Counted from the first letter of the stretch, positions 40,480 to 51,437 are shown. The stretch is DNA of 59,309 bases from Alphaproteobacteria bacterium (GCA_005884765.1 VAZV01000136.1:1921-61229); one strand, 5' to 3'. The notes: generated by a model from the sequence alone, not told the origin. Numbers and translations are program-made.

Positions 40480-43400
40480 TTACTCGCCCGGTTGCAGTGA
40501 AGGCCCGGGCGCATGCGGTGCCGCGCCACCACCTCTCAGACGTTGGCTCCAGAGGCGGAACCTGTCTAGATACAAATAGATCACAGGTGTCGAATAAAGC
40601 GTCAGCACTTGACTCAAGATCAGTCCCCCGACGATCGCTATGCCGAGCGGCTGCCTGAGTTCGCCGCCTTCGCCCAGGCCGACAGCGAGCGGAAGCGCGC
40701 CGAGCATCGCGGCCATGGTCGTCATCATGATGGGGCGGAAGCGGAGCAGGCAGGCTTCGCGAATCGCGTCAAGTGGGCTCAGTCCGCGCCTTCTTTCGGC
40801 ATCGAGTGCGAAATCGATCATCATGATCGCGTTCTTCTTGACGATGCCGATCAAGAGAATGACGCCGATCAATGACATGATGCTGAATTCGGTGTTGAAC
40901 GCCATCAGCGCCAGCAACGCTCCTACGCCGGCGGACGGCAGGGTGGAAAGTATCGTCAGCGGGTGAACATAACTTTCGTAGAGCACGCCGAGCACGATGT
41001 AGATCGTGACCAGGGCCGCGAGAATCAGGAAGGGCTGATTGCTCAGTGAATCCTGAAACGCCTTCGCCGTGCCCTGGAAGGTGCCACGGGTCGTTGCAGG
41101 CACGCCGATCCGATTCATGGTGGCCTCGATGGTGGTGATCGCCGTGCTCAGCGAGACGTTCGGTGGCAGATTGAACGAGATGGTATTGGCGACCAACAGA
41201 CCCTGATGATTGACGGCTAGCGGTGTCGCGCCTTGGGTAAAGCGGGCAACGGCCGCGAGCGGAATCATGGATTCCTGTTTGGTGCTGACCGCCGAACCGG
41301 TCGAGGCGACACCCTTTCCGGTGGCGCCGATCGAATTGGTCGCAAGATTCCGCGCGGCCTGCGCGTTGGCGGAAGTTGCGGCGGTCGACTTTGCGGTTGT
41401 CGTCGCCGCTACCGTGCCGGCCACCGCATTGGTCGCCTGCGAGCCACCGACCGAGCCACCGGAGGTGGAGACGTAAACATCCTTCAGCGTCTCGGGGTTT
41501 TGCCAATAACGCGGCGCCACCTCCATGATCACGTGATACTGGTTGCGTGCGACATAGATGGTGGAGACCTGGCGCTGCCCGAAGGCATCGTAAAGCGTGT
41601 TGTCGATCTGGCTGACGGTGATCCCGAGCCGCGCGGCGGCGTCGCGGTCGATCACCAGATTGGACTCGAGCCCCTTGTTCTGCTGGTCGCTGTTGACGTC
41701 GGCGAGATTTGGCTCGCGCTGCAACGCTGCCGCGATCTTGGGTGCCCATTCATTGAGCTCTTCCAGCGTGGGGCTCTGCAGCGTGTATTGGTATTGCGCG
41801 TTGCTGGCCCGGCCGCCGACACGGATGTCCTGCACCGATTGCAGGAACAGGGTCGCCCCCGGCACGACCGCCATCTCGCGCCGGAGCCGGCCGATCACGC
41901 CATCGGCGGAGATGTGGCGCTCATTGAGCGGAACCAGTGACATGAACATGAACCCGGAATTGGTCTGGCCGCCGCCAGTGAAGCCGACCACGGTTTCGAC
42001 CGCGGGATCCTTCTTGATGATGGAGATGAACTGCGCCAGCTTCTGCTGCATCAGTTGAAACGAGATGCTCTGGTCGGCCTGGATGACGCCGATGATCCGC
42101 CCGGTATCCTGCTGCGGAAAGAAGCCCTTCGGGATGATGCCGTAGAGGTAGAAATTGAGACCCAGCACCGCGGCGAGGATCAGCATCATCGATCGCGGGT
42201 GTTCCAGCGCCGAAGTCAGACTACGCCGGTAGAAACCCAGCATCGCCTCGAAGAAGCGCTCGCTGATCCAATAAAGCCAGCCGTGCCGCTCGCCGGTGTG
42301 GCCGCGAAGCAATACGGCGCACATCATCGGCGTCGTTGCCAGCGAGACCGCAAGCGAGATCAGGATCGATATCGAGATCACCATCGCGAATTCGCGGAAC
42401 AGCCGCCCGACGATGCCGCCCATCAGCAGGATCGGGATGAACACTGCGATCAGCGAGATGCTCATCGAGAGCACGGTGAAGCCGACCTCATTGGCGCCCT
42501 TGAGTGCTGCTTCAAGCGGCGACAGCCCAGCCTCGATGTAGCGGGTGACGTTTTCCAGGACGACGATGGCGTCGTCGACCACGAACCCGGTCGCCACGGT
42601 AAGCGCCATCAGCGACAGATTGTCGAGGCTGTAGCCGATCAGGTACATGGCGCCGAAGGTGGCGACCAGCGACACCGAGACCGCGACAACGGGGATGAAC
42701 GTGGCCCGCAAGTTCCGCAGGAACGCGAAGACCACGATGATCACCAGCAGCACGGCGAGGACCAGGGTGCGCTCGACATCGCGCAACGAGGTGCGAATGG
42801 TCGTCGAACGGTCGACGCCCAACGCGATATCGATGGCAGGCGAAATCGATGCCCGGAGCTGAGGCAGCAGTGCCTTTACGAGATCGACGGTAGAGATGAT
42901 GTTGGCGCCTGGTTGCCGGTACAGGATGACCAGAACTGCCGCCTTGCCATTGGCAAGCCCGGAGTTGCGGAGATTCTCCACCCCATCGGTGACCTCGCCG
43001 ACATCGGAAAGATGCACTGCCGCGCCGTTGCGGTAAGCCACGATCAGCGATTGGTAGTCGATTGCCTTGTTGGCCTGGTCGTTGGCGTAGATCTGGTATC
43101 GCTGATCGCCGACGTCGATGCCGCCTTTCGGGCTGTGCGCATTGGCGCTGGCGAGCGCCGCTCGCACGTCCTCAAGGCCGATGCCGTATTTGTAGAGGGC
43201 TTGCGGAATCAGGTCGACCCGGACCGCCGGCAGCGAACTGCCGCTTACGACGACTTCGCCGATTCCTTCGACCTGCGAGAGTTTCTGCGCGAGCACGGTC
43301 GAGGCGGCATCATAGAGTTCGCCGCGTGTCGCGGTATCGGAGGTCAAGGTCAGGACCAGGATCGGCGCGTCGGCGGGATTGACCTTGCGGTAGGTCGGGT

Positions 43401-43776
43401 TGGTCCGCAGGCTGGTCGGAAGGTCGGCACGGGCCGCATTGATTGCGGCCTGCACGTCGCGCGCCGCGCCGTTGATGTCGCGACTCAACCCGAACTGCAG
43501 CGTAATGCGCGTGCTGCCTACCGTGCTCGAGGAGGTCATCTCGGTTACATCAGCAATCTGTCCGAGATGACGCTCGAGCGGGCTTGCAACCGTCGTTGCG
43601 ACATCTTGCGGACTCGCGCCCGGCAAGCTCGCTTGCACCGAAATCGTCGGGAAATCCACCTGCGGCAGCGGCGCGACCGGCAGCTTGAAGAACGCCACCG
43701 CTCCCGCTGCAGCGAGCCCGAACGTCAGCAACGTCGTTGCGACCGGCCGGCGAATGAAGGGTGTTGACGGGTCCAT
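40480..43776 (-). CDS. RND multidrug efflux permease (MdtC-like)
   Basis: A 1098-residue inner-membrane proton antiporter of the HAE1/Mdt type. Twelve spans; proton-relay Asp pair in [13 protein letters not shown]-terminal [19 protein letters not shown]. It follows a second RND gene by 3 bp, the MdtB/MdtC arrangement in which the two form a heterotrimer. It is about 60 residues longer than its partner because of a low-complexity Ala/Thr/Ser-rich insert at about residues 767-834 in the periplasmic porter part (see findings). Confidence 0.92.
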   Translation of the reverse strand: MDPSTPFIRRPVATTLLTFGLAAAGAVAFFKLPVAPLPQVDFPTISVQASLPGASPQDVATTVASPLERHLGQIADVTEMTSSSTVGSTRITLQFGLSRDINGAARDVQAAINAARADLPTSLRTNPTYRKVNPADAPILVLTLTSDTATRGELYDAASTVLAQKLSQVEGIGEVVVSGSSLPAVRVDLIPQALYKYGIGLEDVRAALASANAHSPKGGIDVGDQRYQIYANDQANKAIDYQSLIVAYRNGAAVHLSDVGEVTDGVENLRNSGLANGKAAVLVILYRQPGANIISTVDLVKALLPQLRASISPAIDIALGVDRSTTIRTSLRDVERTLVLAVLLVIIVVFAFLRNLRATFIPVVAVSVSLVATFGAMYLIGYSLDNLSLMALTVATGFVVDDAIVVLENVTRYIEAGLSPLEAALKGANEVGFTVLSMSISLIAVFIPILLMGGIVGRLFREFAMVISISILISLAVSLATTPMMCAVLLRGHTGERHGWLYWISERFFEAMLGFYRRSLTSALEHPRSMMLILAAVLGLNFYLYGIIPKGFFPQQDTGRIIGVIQADQSISFQLMQQKLAQFISIIKKDPAVETVVGFTGGGQTNSGFMFMSLVPLNERHISADGVIGRLRREMAVVPGATLFLQSVQDIRVGGRASNAQYQYTLQSPTLEELNEWAPKIAAALQREPNLADVNSDQQNKGLESNLVIDRDAAARLGITVSQIDNTLYDAFGQRQVSTIYVARNQYHVIMEVAPRYWQNPETLKDVYVSTSGGSVGGSQATNAVAGTVAATTTAKSTAATSANAQAARNLATNSIGATGKGVASTGSAVSTKQESMIPLAAVARFTQGATPLAVNHQGLLVANTISFNLPPNVSLSTAITTIEATMNRIGVPATTRGTFQGTAKAFQDSLSNQPFLILAALVTIYIVLGVLYESYVHPLTILSTLPSAGVGALLALMAFNTEFSIMSLIGVILLIGIVKKNAIMMIDFALDAERRRGLSPLDAIREACLLRFRPIMMTTMAAMLGALPLAVGLGEGGELRQPLGIAIVGGLILSQVLTLYSTPVIYLYLDRFRLWSQRLRGGGAAPHAPGPSLQPGE

Positions 43777-43779
43777 GGC

Positions 43780-46700
43780 TCAGCTCGATCCGCTGGTCTG
43801 GCCGGCAGCATCGGGCCGTGCGGAAAACCGCGACGCCAGGCGGTCGAACCAGAGATAGATCACCGGCGTCGTAAACAGCGTCAACATCTGGCTGACCAGA
43901 AGACCGCCGACGATGGAAATGCCGAGCGGATGCCGCAATTCCGAACCCGCGCCGGTGCCGACCATCAAGGGCAGGGCGCCCAGCACGGCAGCCATCGTCG
44001 TCATGATGATCGGCCTGAAACGCAGCAGACAGGCCTGATAGATCGCTTCCCGCGGCGGCCTGCCCTCGTTGCGCTCGGCATCGAGCGCGAAGTCGATCAT
44101 CATGATCGCGTTCTTCTTCACGATGCCAATCAACAGAATGATACCGATGATCGCGACGATCGTCAGGTCGTCGCCGGCGATCATCAGCGCCAGCAGCGCG
44201 CCGATACCGGCCGAGGGCAGCGTCGAGAGAATGGTGAGTGGATGGATGAAGCTCTCATAGAGCACGCCAAGCACGATATAAACGGTGACGATCGCAGCCA
44301 GGATCAGGAAGAGCTGGTTGGAGAGCGATGACTGGAACGCAAGCGCCGCACCCTGAAAGCTGGTGATAACGCCGAGCGGCACGCCGATATCGACTTGCGC
44401 TTGCTTGATCGCGGTCACGGCCGCGCCGAGGGCTGCGCCCGGCGCCAGATTGAAAGACACGGTGGCGGAGGGGAATTGTCCGAGATGGGAGATCTGCAGC
44501 GGCGCGGTTTCCTCGCGCATCTTCGCCATAACCGCGAGCGGTACCGGCGTGGTGCCGATCGACGACGGCAGGTAGATCTTGGACAGGGCATCGAGCGAAT
44601 TTTGCAGGGCCGGATCGGCCTCGAGAATGACGCGGTACTGGTTCGAATTGGTGAAGACGGTGGAAACGATGCGCTGGCCGTAGGAGTCGTAAAGGGCGTT
44701 GTCGATGGTGGCCGGCGTGATCCCGAAACGCGCCGCCTGGTCGCGGTCGATCTCCACGAATACGGAAAGCCCCTGCGCGGAAATATCGCTGGTGACGTCC
44801 CCAAGCTCCGGAAGCGTCCTCAGCTTGTCGACCAGCTTGGGCGTCCACTCGGCAAGCTGCAGCGGATCGGCGTCCTGCAGGATGAACTGGTATTGCGTCC
44901 GGCTGATGGTGCCCTCGATGGTCAGGTCCTGCACCGGTTGCATATAGAGCGTGATGCCGGTCAGCGAGGCCGTAGCATTCTTGATACGGGCCATCACGGT
45001 CGCAACGTCGGACTTGCGCTGATCGTGGGGTTTAAGGTTGATCAGCAGACGGCCGCTGTTGAGCGTGGTATTGGTGCCGTCCACGCCGATGAACGACGAA
45101 AGACTGTCGACTTCGGGATCCCGCAAGATGACGCTCGCCAATTGCTGCTGCCGTTCGGCCATCGCGGCGTAGGAGACCGACTGCGGCGCCTCGGAAATCG
45201 CTTGAATGACGCCGGTGTCCTGCAGCGGGAAGAATCCCTTGGGGATGACGACGTAGAGCAGCGCGGTGAGGCCGAAGGTCGCGAGCGCGATCAAGAGCAC
45301 GAAAGTCTGTCGGTCGAGCACCCAGTTGAGCATGTTGCCGTAGATCTCGATCACCCGTTCGAAGCCTTCGCGGCTGTAACGCTGAAACGCATTTTCGTGC
45401 GCTTCGGTCTCCGCCTTCAAAAGCTTGGCGCAGGCCATCGGCACCAGCGTCAATGAGACGATCGCCGAAATCAGGATGGTCACCGACAGCGTAATCGCGA
45501 ATTCGCGGAACAGGCGGCCGACGACGTCGCCCATGAACAATAGCGGAATCAGAACGGCGATTAGCGACACCGTCAGCGAGATGATGGTGAAGCCGATCTG
45601 CTCGGAGCCGCGAAGCGCGGCTTGCAGGGGCGGATCGCCTTCCTCGATGTAGCGGGAGATGTTCTCGATCACGACGATGGCGTCGTCGACCACGAAGCCG
45701 GTGGCAATGGTCAGCGCCATCAGCGAAAGATTGTTGAGGCTGAAGCCGAACAGGTACATGGCTCCGAGCGTGCCGACCAGCGACAGCGGAACCGAAAGGC
45801 TTGGGATCAGCGTTGCCCGCGTAGAGCGCAGGAACACGAAGATCACCATCACCACCAGAACGACCGCGAGCGACAATTCATATTCGACGTCGCGCACCGA
45901 GGCGCGGATGGTGACGGTCCGGTCGGTCAGGATGTTGAGGTCGATCGCCGCCGGCAGCGTGGCCTGCAGTTGCGGCAACAGCGACTTGATGCCCTCGACC
46001 ACGGAAATGACGTTGGCGCCGGGTTGCCGCTGGATATTGAGGATGATCGCCGGGACCTCATTCATCCAGGCGCCGAGCTTGTCGTTCTGCGCGCCATCGA
46101 CGACGTCGCCGACATCGCTGAGACGGACCGGCGAACCGTTCTTGTAGGCGACGATCAAGGACCTGTAATCGCCGGCGTTGCGGATCTGGTCATTGGCATT
46201 GATCGTGTAGGCGCGCATCCCCCCGTCAAAGTTTCCCTTCGGCGTGTTGACGTTGGCGTTGGCAAGGGTGGTGCGGAGGTCATCGATGTTGAGCCCGTAG
46301 GCGGCGAGCTTGCGGATATCGGCACGGATTCGCACCGCGGGCCGCTGGCCGCCGCTGATGCTGACGAGGCCAACGCCCGGAAGCTGGGAGATCTTTTGTG
46401 CCAGGCGGGTGTCGACGAAATCCTCTACCTGCGTGAGCGGCATGGTCTTGGACGTCAAGCCCATCGTCAGGATCGGCGCATCCGCCGGATTCACCTTGGC
46501 GTAGATCGGCGGCGCCGGCAGGTCGGACGGCAAGAGATTGCCCGCGGCATTAATGGCGGCCTGCACCTCCTGCTCGGCGATATCGAGCGAAATGCTCAGT
46601 CCGAACTGCAGCGTGATGACCGATGCGCCGGCGGAGCTCACCGAGCTCATCTGGTTGAGGTTTGGCATCTGGCCGAACTGCACCTCCAGCGGAGCGGTGA

Positions 46701-46887
46701 TGGAGGAGGTCATCACATCGGGACTGGCACCGGGATAGAAGGTCTGGACCTGGATGGTCGGGTAGTCGACTTCCGGCAAGGCGGCCACAGGAAGGAAGCG
46801 GAACGCCAGCATGCCCGACAGCATGATGGCGATCATCAGCAACGTCGTTGCCACCGGCCGCATGATGAACGGCTGTGACGGGTTCAT
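43780..46887 (-). CDS. RND multidrug efflux permease (MdtB-like)
   Basis: A 1035-residue RND antiporter of normal length. N-terminal [19 protein letters not shown], proton-relay [12 protein letters not shown], and [17 protein letters not shown] near the C-terminus. Its ATG overlaps the adaptor stop by 4 bp. The arrangement adaptor-RND-RND-outer membrane factor is that of MdtABC-TolC, whose known substrates in enterobacteria include novobiocin and bile salts. Substrates here are unknown. Confidence 0.92.
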   Translation of the reverse strand: MNPSQPFIMRPVATTLLMIAIMLSGMLAFRFLPVAALPEVDYPTIQVQTFYPGASPDVMTSSITAPLEVQFGQMPNLNQMSSVSSAGASVITLQFGLSISLDIAEQEVQAAINAAGNLLPSDLPAPPIYAKVNPADAPILTMGLTSKTMPLTQVEDFVDTRLAQKISQLPGVGLVSISGGQRPAVRIRADIRKLAAYGLNIDDLRTTLANANVNTPKGNFDGGMRAYTINANDQIRNAGDYRSLIVAYKNGSPVRLSDVGDVVDGAQNDKLGAWMNEVPAIILNIQRQPGANVISVVEGIKSLLPQLQATLPAAIDLNILTDRTVTIRASVRDVEYELSLAVVLVVMVIFVFLRSTRATLIPSLSVPLSLVGTLGAMYLFGFSLNNLSLMALTIATGFVVDDAIVVIENISRYIEEGDPPLQAALRGSEQIGFTIISLTVSLIAVLIPLLFMGDVVGRLFREFAITLSVTILISAIVSLTLVPMACAKLLKAETEAHENAFQRYSREGFERVIEIYGNMLNWVLDRQTFVLLIALATFGLTALLYVVIPKGFFPLQDTGVIQAISEAPQSVSYAAMAERQQQLASVILRDPEVDSLSSFIGVDGTNTTLNSGRLLINLKPHDQRKSDVATVMARIKNATASLTGITLYMQPVQDLTIEGTISRTQYQFILQDADPLQLAEWTPKLVDKLRTLPELGDVTSDISAQGLSVFVEIDRDQAARFGITPATIDNALYDSYGQRIVSTVFTNSNQYRVILEADPALQNSLDALSKIYLPSSIGTTPVPLAVMAKMREETAPLQISHLGQFPSATVSFNLAPGAALGAAVTAIKQAQVDIGVPLGVITSFQGAALAFQSSLSNQLFLILAAIVTVYIVLGVLYESFIHPLTILSTLPSAGIGALLALMIAGDDLTIVAIIGIILLIGIVKKNAIMMIDFALDAERNEGRPPREAIYQACLLRFRPIIMTTMAAVLGALPLMVGTGAGSELRHPLGISIVGGLLVSQMLTLFTTPVIYLWFDRLASRFSARPDAAGQTSGSS

Positions 46888-48194
46888 TGTTTCGGCCCGT
46901 CATCCGAGCGCCGCTTCTTGCCGCCGTCGGCTTTTCCCGGGCCGGTCGTCTGATCCGGCGACTTGGTTGGGCCTGGTATTGCGTTGGTCTCTGTCGCCGT
47001 TCGCACGTTGATCTTGGCGCCATCGCGCAGCTTGTCGGCGCCATCGATCACGACGCGATCGCCGGGTACCAGCCCTGAGAGTACCTCCACGCGATCACCT
47101 TCGGTCACGCCGAGTTTTACCGGGCGGACCGATACCGTGCTGTCGGCATTGACCAGGTAGACAAACGTTCCCGGCACGCCGCGCTGGATGCCGGCCGTGG
47201 ACATCGTGGTCACGTCCTTGTGCGTGTCCAGCAGCAGGCGGATATTGACGAACTGGTTCGGATAGAGCGCTTCCGCCTCGTTCGGGAATGTCGCGCGCAG
47301 CTTGATCGTGCCGGTGGTCGGATCGATCTGGCTGTCGAACGTCTGCAGCGTGCCGTCGGCAATCTTGTTGGCGCCGCTGCGGTCGAAAGCGGTCGCGGGC
47401 AGCATGGCGCCCGCCTGCAGGCGCTTTGCGATCGCCTGCAAATTGTCCTCGGGCACCGTGAACAGCACGCTGATCGGCTTAAGCTGCGTAATCACGACAA
47501 TGCCGTTGGTGTCGCCCGGCGTGACATAATTACCGAGGTCAACCTGGCGCAATCCGACGCGACCGTCGATCGGCGAGAGGATCCGGGTATAATTCAGATT
47601 CACCTCGGCCGACTTGACCGAGGCGCGGTCCGCCTCAACCGTGCCCTGGTCCTGGGCGACAAGCGCGATCTGCGTATCCAGCGTTTGGTGCGGCACCGCG
47701 TTCTGCGCCGCCAGCCCCTGATAGCGCGTGAGATCGACCTGTGCGCCTTTGAGTATCGCTTCGTCGCGCGCAAGCTGACCCTTGGCCTGGGCCAGTGTCG
47801 CTTCATAAGGGCGCGAATCGATTTCGGCGATGAGGTCGCCTTTCTTGACTTCCTCGCCTTCCTTGAAATCGATCTTGATCAAATAGCCGCTGATCTGGCT
47901 CCGGATGGTGACGGTGGCCAGCGACGTGACGGTTCCCAGCGCGTTGAGATTGATGCCAATATCACCTTTGCTGACCGTTTCCGGGACGATCGACATCGGC
48001 GCGGCGCCACGGCCGGCGCCACCGCCTGCGCCTTGCTGCGGCGCACTACCTTGCCGGGTCCACCACACGATGCCGGCGACCATCAGCAAAACCACCAGCG
48101 CGGGCAGAACGAAACTTCGGCGCGGCCGCGGCTTGTCCTTTGGCGAAGCCTGATTGGGAGGCGCTTTGGTCGGGGGCTTTACGGGTTGGTCCAT
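46884..48194 (-). CDS. RND efflux periplasmic adaptor (MdtA-like)
   Basis: A 436-residue membrane-fusion protein. One N-terminal anchor ([19 protein letters not shown]) follows a Pro/Lys-rich cytoplasmic tail. Then come lipoyl-like and hairpin parts ([40 protein letters not shown]) and the beta-barrel region. The C-terminus is a charged Gly/Lys tail. Start [13 protein letters not shown] (ATG 48194); 13 codons of open frame upstream are less likely. First gene of the operon; promoter expected in 48195-48367, shared with the divergent PAP2 gene. Confidence 0.9.
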   Translation of the reverse strand: MDQPVKPPTKAPPNQASPKDKPRPRRSFVLPALVVLLMVAGIVWWTRQGSAPQQGAGGGAGRGAAPMSIVPETVSKGDIGINLNALGTVTSLATVTIRSQISGYLIKIDFKEGEEVKKGDLIAEIDSRPYEATLAQAKGQLARDEAILKGAQVDLTRYQGLAAQNAVPHQTLDTQIALVAQDQGTVEADRASVKSAEVNLNYTRILSPIDGRVGLRQVDLGNYVTPGDTNGIVVITQLKPISVLFTVPEDNLQAIAKRLQAGAMLPATAFDRSGANKIADGTLQTFDSQIDPTTGTIKLRATFPNEAEALYPNQFVNIRLLLDTHKDVTTMSTAGIQRGVPGTFVYLVNADSTVSVRPVKLGVTEGDRVEVLSGLVPGDRVVIDGADKLRDGAKINVRTATETNAIPGPTKSPDQTTGPGKADGGKKRRSDDGPKQ

Positions 48195-48367
48195 GAACCT
48201 GCCTTCAGAGCGGCGCGGGAAGCGCTCTCGCAACGTTCCACAAGTTTACCTGTTCTGCAGCCTTTGGGACATTCGCAGGCGCGACATTTTGAATGGTTCC
48301 CCACCGTCTTGTCGCATTAACATTCAGAAAGGATTGCGTTTCCTGGTCCGACCGTGGCTTGGGAACA

Positions 48368-48985
48368 ATGCGGGCCGCGACGGATTTTTCCCGCATGCGC
48401 CGCGTGCACGTCGAACCGCTGGCCGCAGACCGGGCCGTCGCCCGTTTTGTCGCTGACAATACCACGCCGCAGCTCGAGCGGACCTCGCGCATGCTGACAT
48501 GGGCGGCAGACGAACATCTGCTCTATGCGTTGTCGATCGGCCTGTGGCTTGGAAGCTTGCGCCGCGGACCGCGCCAGCGCGCGGATGCTGACCACATGCT
48601 GGCCTGCGTGCTCGCAAGCAGTATCCTGCCGCACCTTTTGAAGAGTTTCATCGACCAGGAGCGTCCCGACCGTTGCATGGTGCACAGGCGGCGGCGCGGA
48701 ATTCCCCGTTCCGGCAAGCCTTATGACGCCTTTCCGTCGGGACACGCCTTGCATGTCGGCGCGCTGGCATCGGCGATATCCTGGATATATCCGGAATGGC
48801 AGAAGCTGGCCTGGACGGTAGGTGGCGCGCTGGCTGCGACGCGTATCATTGTGCTGGCGCACTGGGCGAGCGACGTCGTCGTGGGGCTCGGCGCGGGCGT
48901 GCTGATCGAGCGCCTGTTGCGACCACTTACGCGCCGCTATCGACGACGCGGTGCGCGACCCAAGCCATATCAGTATTCGGCTTAG
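48368..48985 (+). CDS. PAP2-family phosphatase
   Basis: A 205-residue membrane phosphatase of the PAP2/undecaprenyl- or lipid-phosphate type. The three signature parts are present: KSFIDQERPDR, PSGHA, and TRIIVLAHWASDVVVG. A few hydrophobic spans support membrane location. ATG 48368 is chosen; ATG 48293 in frame would add 25 residues and cannot be excluded. Runs divergently from the efflux operon. Confidence 0.85.
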   Translation: MRAATDFSRMRRVHVEPLAADRAVARFVADNTTPQLERTSRMLTWAADEHLLYALSIGLWLGSLRRGPRQRADADHMLACVLASSILPHLLKSFIDQERPDRCMVHRRRRGIPRSGKPYDAFPSGHALHVGALASAISWIYPEWQKLAWTVGGALAATRIIVLAHWASDVVVGLGAGVLIERLLRPLTRRYRRRGARPKPYQYSA

Positions 48986-49107
48986 TATTTGGCGCAGCCA
49001 CGCGCTGATTCGCGCCCGATGGCGGGTTGCCGCGACGATAAATTGCGCGAAGATCGTCATTCGGGGGCGGTGGTCAGGGAATCCGGATTTCCGATGCAGC
49101 GACGCCG

Positions 49108-50253
49108 TCAGGATCGCGCGCCGAAGGCGGATTTGTAGTCCTGCCGTTTCGACCAGGACACGTAGTAGGCCACACATGTCATGATCGAGATTCCGGCGGC
49201 GCTCACAATGATCTGCATCGCAAGCGAGTTCGGTCCGGTGATCAGGAGCAGATGTCCGGCAAATGACAAAAAGACGCCGGCGCAGAAGGCTGCGAGCCAC
49301 TGCTCGCCGCAGATGAGAACGGGCTGCAAGACTTTCCAGCCAAACCCATAGGCGTTGTTTGGCACGAGGCGCGTGAACAGGAAAGTCAGGGCAAGCAGGT
49401 GAAGCACGCGATAGGGCGCAATATTCTCCCTGTCGTTGGGCAGGAATGAGCCGATCAACCAGTCCGGCATGAAGCTTGCGAGTTCGGCGTTCTTTCCGGC
49501 GATCGTGACGATCAAAGCGAACAGCAGGTAAGCCACGGCGGCAACGCGCAGAGGCAGAAGCTTCGAAACCGAACGTACCAGCCCTCCACCGACCAGCGCA
49601 CACCAGACGCCGAGGACGAAAAGCAGTTGCCAGCAGAACGGATTGAAGTACCAGCGCCCATCCGGAAACGAAGCCAGGTTCCAGTCGAGCACACGCGCGG
49701 CGATGTAGAGGGCGAGCGAGGCGATCATGGTCAGGGTCGGCCAGCGAAACATTCCCCACAGCGTGAATGGGAACAGCGCCATCAGGGCGATGAACAATTG
49801 CAGCACGTCGAGGTTGAGCGGCTTGGCTTGCAGCAGCAGGCCATGGATCAGGATACGGATCGGATGGTCGATGATCCCGCTGACGTTGAACTCAGCGATG
49901 ATCTCCGGCGCGGCATACTGGGCCGCCACATGGCTGATGGTGTCGACATAAATCACGAACAGAACGACGTAGGCTGCATAAAGTTGCCACACGCGCTTGA
50001 AGATGCGGGTTGCCGTGACAACGAGCCCGCGCTCCAGCATCATTTTTCCATAAAAAATCGCGGCGGCGTAACCCGCGGCAAACACGAACAGGTCGGTCGC
50101 GCCGCTAAAGCCGAAATTGCGGACGGTCAGAAGGCTGACCACGTTATTGGGAATGTGGTCGAGAAAGAGAAACCAGATCGCGATGCCGCGCGCGAAGTCG
50201 AGCCGGAGGTCGCGATCACAGGCCGCGAGGTTGATCTTCGTCTGCAGGTTCAT
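49108..50253 (-). CDS. opgC: OpgC-domain membrane protein
   Basis: A 381-residue polytopic protein with about ten spans. N-terminal RDLRLDFARGIAIWFLFLDH and FGFSGATDLFVFAAGYAAAI are the OpgC/acyltransferase-3-like hallmarks. OpgC succinylates osmoregulated periplasmic glucans in alphaproteobacteria. No other opg gene is near. The 293-bp gap on its start side (50254-50546) separates it from the divergent rpiR-like gene and holds the hairpin and palindromes listed below. Confidence 0.9.
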   Translation of the reverse strand: MNLQTKINLAACDRDLRLDFARGIAIWFLFLDHIPNNVVSLLTVRNFGFSGATDLFVFAAGYAAAIFYGKMMLERGLVVTATRIFKRVWQLYAAYVVLFVIYVDTISHVAAQYAAPEIIAEFNVSGIIDHPIRILIHGLLLQAKPLNLDVLQLFIALMALFPFTLWGMFRWPTLTMIASLALYIAARVLDWNLASFPDGRWYFNPFCWQLLFVLGVWCALVGGGLVRSVSKLLPLRVAAVAYLLFALIVTIAGKNAELASFMPDWLIGSFLPNDRENIAPYRVLHLLALTFLFTRLVPNNAYGFGWKVLQPVLICGEQWLAAFCAGVFLSFAGHLLLITGPNSLAMQIIVSAAGISIMTCVAYYVSWSKRQDYKSAFGARS

Positions 50254-50403
50254 GTTGAAGAAAAAACGGCAAGGCTTGAGCGAATCAGGGTTTGGGGAAT
50301 CTACGTTGGCTGTCCCAATCGTCCGAATAGACTTTGTGTGAAGATGTGGTCTCGATGCCTCCGCACAAAGCAGCCATCGGTCTTTTGAGCCCTTCAGCGA
50401 TCA

Positions 50404-50428
50404 CAATCCCGGCAGTGCCGGGTGATTG
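50404..50428. repeat. Intergenic hairpin
   Basis: CCCGGCA-G-TGCCGGG (50408-50422) is a perfect 7-bp stem, extended by flanking CAAT/ATTG. It lies between opgC and the rpiR-like gene and may be a dispersed palindrome or cruciform-forming site. No T-run marks it as a terminator. Confidence 0.45.
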
Positions 50429-50474
50429 GGCGCGGCTCCGCCGCATCGACATTTGAAGGGTCCGGTCGGAAATG

Positions 50475-50511
50475 ATTCAATTGAATTACATCGGAATAAT
50501 ATGAAACATAT
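50475..50511. promoter_or_regulatory. Two palindromes before the rpiR-like gene
   Basis: ATTCAATTGAAT (50475-50486) is a perfect 12-bp palindrome. ATATG-AAA-CATAT (50499-50511) is a second symmetric element, 36 bp before the RpiR start codon. The stretch is much more AT-rich than its surroundings. Position suggests autoregulation of the RpiR operon; binding not shown. Confidence 0.45.
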
Positions 50512-50546
50512 GTTGCAAAAGCCAGGGAGTGGATTAGGCTCTCGCC

Positions 50547-51437
50547 ATGGATCATGGCCCGCTAGCCGACCGGATCATCAAGGCGTTTGACACCATGTCC
50601 GGCCAGCTTCAGGCCGGCGCCCGATATGTGTTGGAGCGGCCCCGCGATGTGGCGCTGCTGTCGATGCGCGAGCAGGCGCGTCAGGCCGGCGTCCAGCCGG
50701 CAACCATGACCCGGCTCGCCAAGCACCTTGGCATGGACGGTTATGACGGCGTGCGCGAACTTTACGCGGCGGCGGTGCGAGACGGCGAAATCGGCTTCGC
50801 CGGCAAGGCCGGCGCCCAGGTCGCGAGCCAGAAGCTCAAGGGAGACAAGGCGTTGGCCGCGGAAATGCTGCGCTCGATCGGCAAGCAGATCGAGCGCCTT
50901 GCGGCGCCCGATCGGCTGGACCGGCTGGTCGCGGCGGCGAGGACGTTGGCTTCGGCGCGCCGGATCTATTGTCTGGGCCTGCGCTCAAGCCACTCGATAG
51001 CGTGGCATCTTCATTACGTGCTCTCGCTGGTCGGCGAACGTTCCACGCACATCGACGGCATCGCCGCTACCGGCGCCGACGCCTTGGCGCGCGCCACCAG
51101 CAGGGACGTTCTCTTGGTCGCAAGCGTGCTGCCCTACACACGGCTGACAGTGGAACTTGCGGAATACGCCGTGGAGCAGGGGATGGCCGTGGTTGCGATC
51201 ACCGACAGCGAGGTGGCGCCGCTGGCGCAGATCGCGCAGCATGCCGTGATCGTGGCGACCGACAGCCCGTCATTTTTTCACGCAATGTCGCCGGCGTTCG
51301 TGGTCGCCGAAATCTTGGGCGCAATCATCGCGGGCCGCGGCGGCGACGACGCGCTTGCCGCGCTGCGCCACACTGACGAGCATCTCGCGGCGCTCAACAC
51401 GCATTTGAAACCAAGGGCCAAACAGAAGACCTCATGA
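50547..51437 (+). CDS. MurR/RpiR-family transcriptional regulator
   Basis: A 296-residue regulator: N-terminal HTH_6 domain (LSMREQARQAGVQPATMTRL, KHLGMDGYDGVRELYAAAVR) and C-terminal SIS sugar-isomerase-like sensing domain (RIYCLGLRSSHSIAWHLHYV, LVASVLPYTRLTVELAEYAV). Such regulators usually sense phosphosugars or related compounds. It overlaps the aminotransferase by 4 bp (ATGA), so it probably controls the aminotransferase-TRAP run. Two palindromes lie just upstream. Confidence 0.9.
   Translation: MDHGPLADRIIKAFDTMSGQLQAGARYVLERPRDVALLSMREQARQAGVQPATMTRLAKHLGMDGYDGVRELYAAAVRDGEIGFAGKAGAQVASQKLKGDKALAAEMLRSIGKQIERLAAPDRLDRLVAAARTLASARRIYCLGLRSSHSIAWHLHYVLSLVGERSTHIDGIAATGADALARATSRDVLLVASVLPYTRLTVELAEYAVEQGMAVVAITDSEVAPLAQIAQHAVIVATDSPSFFHAMSPAFVVAEILGAIIAGRGGDDALAALRHTDEHLAALNTHLKPRAKQKTS

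Noticed and set aside
42055..46878. Long plus-strand frames opposite both RND pumps (570 and 418 codons).
   Set aside because: Highly charged, repetitive His/Asp/Arg text typical of antisense of membrane proteins; no start context.
48317..49759. 480-codon minus-strand frame overlapping the PAP2 gene and opgC.
   Set aside because: The PAP2 and OpgC motifs are on the other frames; this frame has none.
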